DNA of 64,000 nt from Bacteroides sp. (GTDB lineage Bacteria > Bacteroidota > Bacteroidia > Bacteroidales > Bacteroidaceae). The stretch lies in contig NZ_JAQVBV010000006.1 of assembly GCF_028690125.1 (NCBI RefSeq), positions 62,001 to 126,000 of the forward strand, written 5' to 3'. Numbering within the stretch: position 1 is the stretch's first letter; each line of letters begins with the position of its first letter. The translations under genes and the position numbers were made by a program. Below the pieces are notes generated by a model that did no database searches, was not told where the DNA came from, and was given only the letters and a program-made list of their open reading frames with translations. This document shows, in pieces, positions 27,286-34,749 of this stretch.

Positions 27286-29127
27286 TTATTGTTCGTCTTT
27301 ATATAGATCGTACACGGCTCTTACAAATGCGGTTCCGTTGATGTCGGTGCTAGTCCATGAGTTGTTTACAAAGTTGTAATAGTCATACTTATAAGCACTC
27401 CAGTAGGCATCACCGGTAAGTAACGCTTTTACGGCGCTATTGGGATCGTCTTGTATAAAATTGATCAGCTCTATTTCAGCTTTTGTTGGCATGCGCCAGC
27501 CGCTGCGGTAGATGTCTTCGCCGTATAGAAAACAGCGCGTCTGTGCCATGGTGTAGGCTACGCGAGTATACACCCCATATTGTGACGCAATAATAAAGCG
27601 GGGCGATACCATCTTATTGCCGATCGCAGTAGAATCTGTTTTGGAATATCCGTTAGTCGGATCTCCTAAGGTATAGGAACCGTCGGAACTGGGAACCAAT
27701 GTGTTGACGGTGAACAGATTTAGGTTCGTACCACCTGTGAAAAATTCCGGTTTTATGTTACCGGTGGACAATCGGGCAGTGACGTATCTGGCCGGATATT
27801 GTACAATAGTGGCATTCAAACTCAATCCTTGATTATTGGTGACAGTAAATGTCATATTCTTAGGTACGTAATTGATCGGTATTGCACTATTAATCGTAAT
27901 GGTACTTGTTGCAGCGTTGACAGTAAACGTTGGGAACTGAGACTGACCACTCGTATAGCTTACGTTAGATGCTGCACCGGTACTACTGTATTGCGTACAG
28001 GAAGCAGTCACATTAGTGACACTAACCGGTAAATCGGATACATAATTCAGTGTAAAAGTCGAAACATTGGGCATGATGATGTTATATTCGCTAATACCCA
28101 GATAGTGTTGGCTGACGGTTTGTAGCACTACTTCATAAGTAGTCCAGTCGGTAATTGTACAGTTACTATTGATGGATACGGTACCTGTTTCATTGTCCGT
28201 TCCATTGTTGTCAATATAGGCTACGACATCATATATCATATTTCGTTCAATTCGTCCCGTCTGAGGATTATTGGCGTATTTATTGATGGGTATGCGATAG
28301 TAATTCGATAGGTGTGATGAGTAAGGTAAATTCACCATCAGATAAGTTTCATTGGTTCCGTTAGTTCCCCAGTTGTTTTCATAACAATAGAAAGTAAATG
28401 TATTGGCAGGAGTTGCTGTCACATACGGAGAGTCATCATAGTCGCTTGTTGTCAAGGCATAGGGGGTACCATCCAGTAGTGAACCACTTTTGGCAAAGTG
28501 CCTGAGGGAAACTTGGGCTACGGTGGCAGCTGCAACCCCAGCTGTAGGTGACAGACTAAACTTCACTCTTATTTTTGACATAGCACGCTTGAGTGGCATA
28601 TCCACAGATATAATAGGTGTAAGCGTGGTAGGATTTAATATGGCCGAGGATTTACCGTCCAGTACGAAATTACTTTGTATACCATTGCTAGTGACAGGCG
28701 ACAGGGTACGCAGTGATTTTAGACTCCCCAGAGTGATGGATGACGGGATGGATACATTGGCTGGTAGATTGACAATTGTATAGATATCATAGGTGACATT
28801 AGCTGTGAAAAGAGTTCTGGAAGTGGTTAGCTCTTTTGTAAATACGCTGGTACCCTGAAACGACAATCCATTGAAAGACTCGTATTTGATGCAAGCTTGA
28901 TTATCTGCTGCGTTTTGTGGAAAGAAGAATACGTGCATATTTTCTATCTTATTCTCATTCAGTCCATCGTTGCCTGGTTCTGTGGCGCGAGTATGTAAAG
29001 AAGGATTATAGGGCTGCATTTTTAACACGATGCGTCCATTGTCTTCACTGTACTTTTCGAGCTCGTTTTCATTCGAACAAGAGAATAGGAAAAATATCGA
29101 ACAAATGGTATATAGTATACTTCTCAT
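27286..29127 (-). CDS. Fimbrial accessory/tip protein (FimD-like position)
   Basis: 613 residues, lipoprotein signal (ILYTICSIFFLFSC). The N-terminal half is a FimA/Mfa-type beta sandwich (GRIVLKMQPYNPSLHTRATEPGND, then HVFFFPQNAA). HTRATE resembles the protease-processing arginine of type V subunits. The C-terminal ~110 residues (YTRVAYTMAQTRCFLYGEDIYRSGWRMPTKAEIELI, then SWTSTDINGTAFVRAVYDLYKDEQ) look like a FISUMP/sulfatase-modifying-like or lectin-type domain, often used for ligand binding at fibril tips. It sits 9 bp before the 29137 gene's end and 17 bp after the 25169 gene's start, consistent with one operon. Confidence 0.65.
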   Translation of the reverse strand: MRSILYTICSIFFLFSCSNENELEKYSEDNGRIVLKMQPYNPSLHTRATEPGNDGLNENKIENMHVFFFPQNAADNQACIKYESFNGLSFQGTSVFTKELTTSRTLFTANVTYDIYTIVNLPANVSIPSSITLGSLKSLRTLSPVTSNGIQSNFVLDGKSSAILNPTTLTPIISVDMPLKRAMSKIRVKFSLSPTAGVAAATVAQVSLRHFAKSGSLLDGTPYALTTSDYDDSPYVTATPANTFTFYCYENNWGTNGTNETYLMVNLPYSSHLSNYYRIPINKYANNPQTGRIERNMIYDVVAYIDNNGTDNETGTVSINSNCTITDWTTYEVVLQTVSQHYLGISEYNIIMPNVSTFTLNYVSDLPVSVTNVTASCTQYSSTGAASNVSYTSGQSQFPTFTVNAATSTITINSAIPINYVPKNMTFTVTNNQGLSLNATIVQYPARYVTARLSTGNIKPEFFTGGTNLNLFTVNTLVPSSDGSYTLGDPTNGYSKTDSTAIGNKMVSPRFIIASQYGVYTRVAYTMAQTRCFLYGEDIYRSGWRMPTKAEIELINFIQDDPNSAVKALLTGDAYWSAYKYDYYNFVNNSWTSTDINGTAFVRAVYDLYKDEQ

Positions 29128-29136
29128 GATTATCGA

Positions 29137-30570
29137 TTAATTATAGGATGCTACTTGCTTTATCTTTATTCTCGTATCCGTGCCTTCGTAGACACGTTGG
29201 GTTCCTACTATCGGATTGATTGGTATTTCATTGCCTTCTACTGTAATATAAAGCTCTGTATCACGTGATACTCCTGTCCATCTTTTTAAGGCTCTGACTG
29301 CAATCAGGTAAGGAACCCCGATTTGGGTAAACCCACTTGAAACGGTTGGAGTGGTGGTACCTGCTGTCGATGAAGTAAATCCGAAATCGAGCCCATTGTT
29401 AAGGGTTGCTGTCCAAGCAGCACCAACAGGAGCTTTGAGTTGAAACTGGAACACTGCATCTTCGATACCTCCTACATTTGTATTCATCGTTTTGCCATTG
29501 ATACCTCCCCAAGATGTACCCCATGGACCAAATGTAAAATCATTGGCGGTAATGGGTCTTTCATATTCAATATTTGTCTGGTTCCAAGGAAGAACAGTCA
29601 CATTGAGCACGATTTTAGAGTCTATATCCAGAACCGCTAATACCTGATATACATTGTTTTGTAATAAGGAGTATTTGTTGGCGGTCTGGTTATTATCAGT
29701 TAGGTATCCGGTGTACGTATGACTCACTCCGTTGGAATTTAGTTTTATTTCTAGGTAGGGAGCTGTTGCTTGTAGCGGAGACAATACCGTAACCAGATTT
29801 TGAAAACTGTAAAAATTAGCCTTTGCATTGGTAGGTTGCAAAACGGTTCCGTTGACATAAGATGATAGTGCCGATGTATTTGTAATAAGTTGGTTGTTAA
29901 ACATAGGCGATGTCAGCATCTGCGCGCTGTTTACTGTATAGTCGAATTTAACTTCGCTGTTGAGTACTTGATTATGAAGTGTAATCGACTCTAATGTTAC
30001 AACATTGGCTCCGAAATTTGTTCCCTTAAAAACATGCACATCTACCCGTGCCTGCAAACGACGTAGAGGTACGTTTACTATTCTCCCATTGTCACTGGAA
30101 GCGATAGAGATTGATTGCTTACCTACCATCAGCAACGATGCCGGCGAGAACCCGCTACCACTTTCGGTGATAATATTGTCCAATTGCTGTTTGCTGGTGG
30201 TTGTACTCAGCGTTATTACACTTCCATCACTTAACTTAAACGTTTTTCCTGCATAGTTAGCAATAAGATAGAGTATTTTAGTCCCAATCTGAGTTTGCAG
30301 AGGAATATCTCTGGTACTGGTGGGTGTAAAGGAAGGAAGAAGAACAGATCTTTCTAGCGTGAAAGATGCATCATTGTTGTATAAGTATATAGCCAGACTT
30401 CCGAAAGACTGATCTTGATTTATTGATGCCGGGTCATTGACGGCCAATGTGCTTACAGATAAATTTATCGACGCATTGTTTGTTTGAAACTTATCATCGG
30501 TGATACTCTCTGAGGTACAAGCTTCCCAGATGAGAGTGCTCAATAACAAGATGATCAATCTATTTTTCAT
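29137..30570 (-). CDS. Fimbrillin-like accessory subunit (FimC-like position)
   Basis: 477 residues with a lipoprotein signal (LLLSTLIWEAC). The mature part has two FimA/Mfa-like domains: an N-terminal beta domain (SLAIYLYNNDASFTLERS, LYLIANYAGKTF) and a C-terminal one (RPITANDFTFGPWGTSW..). It lies between the anchor and the two larger tip-type genes, matching the third position of FimA-B-C-D-E operons. The role is likely as an adaptor linking the shaft to the tip. Identification is by context and the repeated beta architecture; no single motif is decisive. Confidence 0.65.
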   Translation of the reverse strand: MKNRLIILLLSTLIWEACTSESITDDKFQTNNASINLSVSTLAVNDPASINQDQSFGSLAIYLYNNDASFTLERSVLLPSFTPTSTRDIPLQTQIGTKILYLIANYAGKTFKLSDGSVITLSTTTSKQQLDNIITESGSGFSPASLLMVGKQSISIASSDNGRIVNVPLRRLQARVDVHVFKGTNFGANVVTLESITLHNQVLNSEVKFDYTVNSAQMLTSPMFNNQLITNTSALSSYVNGTVLQPTNAKANFYSFQNLVTVLSPLQATAPYLEIKLNSNGVSHTYTGYLTDNNQTANKYSLLQNNVYQVLAVLDIDSKIVLNVTVLPWNQTNIEYERPITANDFTFGPWGTSWGGINGKTMNTNVGGIEDAVFQFQLKAPVGAAWTATLNNGLDFGFTSSTAGTTTPTVSSGFTQIGVPYLIAVRALKRWTGVSRDTELYITVEGNEIPINPIVGTQRVYEGTDTRIKIKQVASYN

Positions 30571-30614
30571 GGCTCATTATATTACTTGTTGAATAATACT
30601 AAATCGTGATTACA

Positions 30615-31574
30615 TTAATTATCGGGAATAATGTTAGTTATTTTCCATCCATTGATCGAAACTGTAATTTCAATACGATTCTCGTTTGATTTCAGGTTGA
30701 TCTCAAAAACGAATTCATTTTCACGGTCTATATCCTCTTGTGAAGTATACTTAGGTATTAACAAGATTTGTTCAATCATGTTTTCCTGATAAATTATTTC
30801 CGAAGTGGCACTGTTTTTTATCACGAGCATAGGTCTTTGTCCTATTACTAGACGCATCATTTTCAAATCGGTCTCCATATAGTTGGGTTGTAAAATAGTG
30901 TTTATCGGAGTATATTTGAATATACCATGCTGACTGTCTATGCTATTGTCGAATTGATATCGGCCATTCAGTGCGGTGATATATACATCGAGTGGTCCAT
31001 TAATAAAATTGGTTCCAGAGATTTTAACCTTAATCTTTTTGGTATCTTTGATCAGATCTACCGGTGTCACATCCTTGTTACTTATTGCTGATACAGCATG
31101 GGTAGCTAATCCGACATAGAGATCGTCTGGGGTATGGATTGGATATAGGTAATCTTCAGCACCCTTGATATTTTTTAATTCTGCACGAAAATCGTTTATA
31201 TCAGTCACTCCCTTGCGGAGTGTCTGGTTTAGAGAGTTCATCTGGCGATCTAATTCTCCCGCCGAATAAGTATTGAAATCTCCACCATAAGCTACTACGC
31301 TGTATGTACCTTCGGGAAGAGGAATATGCATTACATAGTCATTCGTTAGCTGGCTTCCTTCTTCTGAGATATAATCAACATATTTATTCTGGCTGTCGAA
31401 TATATAAACTGTGATTCGATGAACTTCAGAACCGAATAAATTAGCAAATTGATTATTCAGCGTATACCGGAAGCTAAGCAATAACTCACTTTTACACTCA
31501 GGTAAATCGTCTTTTATACACCCTTGTAACAGCAATATAAAAGCTATAACCAGATGGAATGATATACGTTTCAT
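30615..31574 (-). CDS. FimB/Mfa2-like fimbrial anchor lipoprotein
   Basis: 319 residues, lipoprotein signal MKRISFHLVIAFILLLQGC. The body begins LLLSFRYTLNNQFANLFGSEVHRITVYIFDSQNKYVDY and LPEGTYSVVAYGG, the standard start of the FimB/Mfa2 family. In that family the protein stays lipid-anchored and is not proteolytically trimmed, so it sits at the base and ends shaft growth. No arginine processing site is apparent here, in keeping with this. It follows the major subunit by 58 bp. Confidence 0.8.
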   Translation of the reverse strand: MKRISFHLVIAFILLLQGCIKDDLPECKSELLLSFRYTLNNQFANLFGSEVHRITVYIFDSQNKYVDYISEEGSQLTNDYVMHIPLPEGTYSVVAYGGDFNTYSAGELDRQMNSLNQTLRKGVTDINDFRAELKNIKGAEDYLYPIHTPDDLYVGLATHAVSAISNKDVTPVDLIKDTKKIKVKISGTNFINGPLDVYITALNGRYQFDNSIDSQHGIFKYTPINTILQPNYMETDLKMMRLVIGQRPMLVIKNSATSEIIYQENMIEQILLIPKYTSQEDIDRENEFVFEINLKSNENRIEITVSINGWKITNIIPDN

Positions 31575-31632
31575 ACTTTATATATTTATAGTTACCCCTC
31601 CATGACGGAGGGGTAAGATGATTTCTGAATGC

Positions 31633-32880
31633 TTAGTTCCAATCAGGATTTACATTATTAATTACCCAAGGAGCAACGGAAACAGTTGCTGTAACAGAGA
31701 TGTTTGTCTCATAGGGTTGATTGGTTGCTTCATTGTGTGTAAACGTCAAGTTTTTGATGCGATATACATTTCCTTTCTTAAATTCGGGAACAGGATTTCC
31801 TAAATCATCTTTATACTTGGTTACAGTGACATATTGAGTGGTTAATCCCAATGGGTTGTCTACATAAGTAACATCTGTCAGTTTCAGGATTATATGAGGA
31901 ACGTCTGCCGCAGAACCTGCCGGAACAGTAGTACTAGGACATATCTGATATCCCCAGGCTTTTTTGGGTGTAACAGCCGGATCGGTACTGGTTGAACCAT
32001 TGGTTGGATCAGGATAGAAAGATAAAGCGTTTGCACCAAGAGGAGTACAATAAGTAGATAAAGCGTTAGCTACCCAATCTGATGGTCCAGCCGGACTACC
32101 ACCTACATAATATGGAAAACTGGTGTTGGCGGAAGTGAAATAAGTGGCCCATGAAGTAGACCATCCTGCTTGACTTCTGATGTCGATTGGTGAACCAACC
32201 AAATAGGGAGTGCCACTTAACAGTACATCCTGGCGTGTGTTATTCACAAATACTCCCGACAGTTTGTATCCTGTGATATCTGCGCTGACGGCTGGTTGTC
32301 CGACACCGTTCTGATTTTGGCAGGTAGTTTGTCCCACTTCTACACGTGCTACCATAGGAGTCAGTGTGACTGCTGCATTATAGACATTGGTAGATACTTG
32401 AGTAAACGTCCCACTTTGTCCGGACATCGGTACGTTAGTAGCGTTGGCTTGCAATTGATCAATCCGCAGACGTGCGTCTGCGCTTGTAGTACCACTTACC
32501 ATCGGGAAACTGGCACCGGCAGATGTTTTAATATTAGCGATGAAAAACAATGTGGTTGCGGTGTTGGGAACACCTGTAATGGTAACCGTCTTGTTGCCGG
32601 GGGTTGTCGAGGTATTGGCCAGTGCGGTTATTTCCGTTGCGGTGAGTTCGCGCTGATAAATGTTATTACCCGATGCATTAATAAAAAAGATCTTTCCAGA
32701 GCCAATGACTGCATACTCAGTATCTCCTTTTTGATCAGAAACACCTCTATTTAATGCTTCTTGTTTCAGACTAAGAGTAACTGTGTTTTCACCTGCTAAA
32801 GGTTGAGTATCCGTTGCTTCTTGCTCGCTACAAGCAAATAGAGAACTAGCCACTAAGGCTGTAAGTAGAATTTTTCTCAT
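31633..32880 (-). CDS. Major fimbrillin (FimA/Mfa1-type, type V pilus)
   Basis: 415 residues from the ATG at 32880 (MRKILLTALVASSLFAC, lipobox C17; an ATG at 32886 adds two residues). The N-terminal region ends with ...LNRGVSD: R45 is in the right place for cleavage by a trypsin-like protease that removes the N-terminal strand so that subunits polymerise by strand exchange. The rest is a two-domain beta fold with FFIANIKTSAG and MVARVEVGQTTCQ motifs. It is the promoter-proximal gene of the operon and presumably forms the shaft. Divergent from the DUF4402 pilin. Confidence 0.8.
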   Translation of the reverse strand: MRKILLTALVASSLFACSEQEATDTQPLAGENTVTLSLKQEALNRGVSDQKGDTEYAVIGSGKIFFINASGNNIYQRELTATEITALANTSTTPGNKTVTITGVPNTATTLFFIANIKTSAGASFPMVSGTTSADARLRIDQLQANATNVPMSGQSGTFTQVSTNVYNAAVTLTPMVARVEVGQTTCQNQNGVGQPAVSADITGYKLSGVFVNNTRQDVLLSGTPYLVGSPIDIRSQAGWSTSWATYFTSANTSFPYYVGGSPAGPSDWVANALSTYCTPLGANALSFYPDPTNGSTSTDPAVTPKKAWGYQICPSTTVPAGSAADVPHIILKLTDVTYVDNPLGLTTQYVTVTKYKDDLGNPVPEFKKGNVYRIKNLTFTHNEATNQPYETNISVTATVSVAPWVINNVNPDWN

Positions 32881-32886
32881 AATCAT

Positions 32887-33295
32887 TTAGTTTTTAAATT
32901 ATTTCAAAAAAACTTTCAAAGGTTGAAGGTTTATAAATTTTTTAATTCAACACACAACGTATCGAAAAGTTGCTTCCACTTCTCTTTTTTCTTTTGTGTT
33001 GCCTATTTATTAGTTTTTTTTGGCTTCTATTTTCTATATGTATCAAAAATTAACGTTTTGGATTTTGGGTATGATTTACTTCTGGTCAGTTGATTAATCA
33101 TATATGACATTTGTAAGGTAGATTAAAGAATTATGGCGGTTTTATAAATAATATATATTTTTTGCTATTTTAATAAATAAAGAATTCAAAAACCAGAACT
33201 TTTTTTTTCTACGTTTTGTTGAGATAAACATAAGTGATAAATTAGATGAATTTGTCACTACACTTAATTTTTTAACTAATAAACTAAACTGAGAC
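32887..33295. promoter_or_regulatory. Divergent control region of two fimbrial operons
   Basis: 409 bp between the type V fimbrillin (minus) and the DUF4402 pilin (plus). It contains an AT-rich core, a minus-strand CCTTTG at 32917-32922 resembling a -7 element, and an imperfect palindrome gtgataaatt-N5-aatttgtcac (33234-33258) 38 bp before the pilin ATG. No recognisable inverted repeats of an invertible promoter segment were found. Confidence 0.5.
33234..33258. promoter_or_regulatory. Operator-like palindrome upstream of the pilin gene
   Basis: 10 bp arms with a single mismatch and 5-nt centre, located just before the pilin translation start; its position suits repressor or activator binding. 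Confidence 0.35.
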
Positions 33296-33850
33296 ATGAA
33301 AAAAGAATTAATGACAATTGTAGTCGCCATAGCATTTTTGCTTGGAGGCGCTGGAATGAGTGTTGTGTATGCACAAAAAGTAGAATCTCAATCTTTTGGA
33401 GTGACTGCCCGACTGGCAAACCAGTTGAGTATTACCAAGCAGTCAGATGTTGACTTCGGTGGAATTTTTATTCCAGTAACAGCAAGTGCTACTGCAACGA
33501 TGGATAAAGCCGGAACTGTAACTATCTCGAATGGAACAACCACTCTGTATAGCACAGAGTTACAACGTGCCGGTAGTTTTTACATTACTGCGGACAAAGC
33601 TGCCACTTATACGTTGCAATATCCCAATGTAGTGGAGCTTACACTTCCTAGCGGAGATTCCAAGCTGAATTACACTCCAAAATTGTTCAATAAGGCTGGA
33701 GATGTGATTCCTTCGTCTACTTCTACTGAATATCAAGTCGGAGAAGAACAGTATAAGTTGTACTCCATTGGTGGCGATTTGGTTATTCCGAATACGGCAT
33801 TGTCAGGTATTCATACGGGTACTTTTGATTTGACTGTTACTTGGCAGTAG
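33296..33850 (+). CDS. DUF4402 pilin of a chaperone-usher system
   Basis: 184 residues. The signal peptide (KKELMTIVVAIAFLLGGAGMSVVYA) is followed by a DUF4402 domain: SFGVTARLANQLSITKQSDVDFGGIFIP, then beta strands ending GIHTGTFDLTVTWQ. DUF4402 proteins are pilin-like, found next to chaperone-usher genes. The extension after the signal (KVESQSFGVTARL) could serve as donor strand. The chaperone and usher genes follow on the same strand after a hairpin. Only one pilin gene is present, implying a homopolymer. Confidence 0.75.
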   Translation: MKKELMTIVVAIAFLLGGAGMSVVYAQKVESQSFGVTARLANQLSITKQSDVDFGGIFIPVTASATATMDKAGTVTISNGTTTLYSTELQRAGSFYITADKAATYTLQYPNVVELTLPSGDSKLNYTPKLFNKAGDVIPSSTSTEYQVGEEQYKLYSIGGDLVIPNTALSGIHTGTFDLTVTWQ

Positions 33851-33866
33851 TATTTATGAATCAGTA

Positions 33867-33898
33867 ATCGGGAATATGCGGTCACGTCTATTCCCGAT
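33867..33898 (+). terminator. Hairpin/attenuator between pilin and chaperone
   Basis: Stem of 10 bp (atcgggaata 33867-33876 with complement 33889-33898) and 12-nt loop, followed by an A/T run without a good poly-T. It lies in the 65 bp between pilin and chaperone and may reduce downstream expression. Confidence 0.5.
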
Positions 33899-33915
33899 AT
33901 TTATAAAAATAAGAT

Positions 33916-34749
33916 ATGACAACATCTGTATGTAGACTTTCGCTTGTAGCAATGCTACTCATCGTTTCTTTCTCCACCTTTGCACAGGGAATACTCTTCT
34001 CAGAGAAACGAATTATTCTTAAAAATCAAGGTATATACACTCTGCAAGTCTGTAATCCCACAGAAGAGGCGCGTACTTTCCAGCTTTCTATTATTGATAA
34101 AACAGTGGATGTTCATCATAAACTAGTTGATATTCCTGACAGTGTTACATTTGCGAACTCTCTTAAAAATGAGGTACGCATTTTTCCTAAACGTATCACG
34201 CTTCCTCCAGGCGAATGTCAGGAAGTACAGTTGCAATTGCGTGGAGCCGGTATATTGACAGATGGAGAGTATCGTTCGTACCTACACTTTCTACCTCTAT
34301 TGACACAGGCTGAAATAACTCCTGACAGTTTGAAGGCTAAGAAGAACGATGCCCCTTCCTTTGATATTATTATCCGTATTGGAGCTGCCATACCACTGAT
34401 CTACCGTAAGAATGCTGCATTGGAAAATGTAGCCATTGATTCTGTCAGCTTAGTGCGCAATGATAAACAGGAACCGACGGCTATTTCTTTGTATATTCAC
34501 CGTAAAGGTAATCGATCGACTTATGGTAGTATTGCTGTGTTTTCGGGAGAAAAAAATGAACTTGTTACTACGTATCCGCCTATTGCTATTTATCCTGAAG
34601 TGGTGGGAAGACGAGTGAATATACCGATCGCTAAAGAAAAATTGGTAGCATCACCTAACGGACAATATATGTTTAAAATAGTATATATTAACGAAGAAGA
34701 CAAACAGCGCGAAGATGTACTTTGTGAATGGACGGGAGAAGTAAGGTAA
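33916..34749 (+). CDS. PapD-like periplasmic pilus chaperone
   Basis: 277 residues with an N-terminal signal peptide (MTTSVCRLSLVAMLLIVSFSTFAQ). The first domain shows immunoglobulin-like PapD features: ILFSEKRIILKNQGIYTLQVCNPTEEARTFQLSIID and the diagnostic F1-G1 segment EVRIFPKRITLPPGECQEVQLQLRG. The second domain covers the rest. It would cap pilin subunits in the periplasm by donor-strand complementation and hand them to the usher. The usher start overlaps its end by 22 bp. Confidence 0.75.
   Translation: MTTSVCRLSLVAMLLIVSFSTFAQGILFSEKRIILKNQGIYTLQVCNPTEEARTFQLSIIDKTVDVHHKLVDIPDSVTFANSLKNEVRIFPKRITLPPGECQEVQLQLRGAGILTDGEYRSYLHFLPLLTQAEITPDSLKAKKNDAPSFDIIIRIGAAIPLIYRKNAALENVAIDSVSLVRNDKQEPTAISLYIHRKGNRSTYGSIAVFSGEKNELVTTYPPIAIYPEVVGRRVNIPIAKEKLVASPNGQYMFKIVYINEEDKQREDVLCEWTGEVR

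Noticed and set aside
32887..33295. Invertible promoter (phase-variable) between the fimbrial operons
   Set aside because: No pair of longer inverted repeats bracketing a promoter was found, and no site-specific recombinase gene lies nearby.
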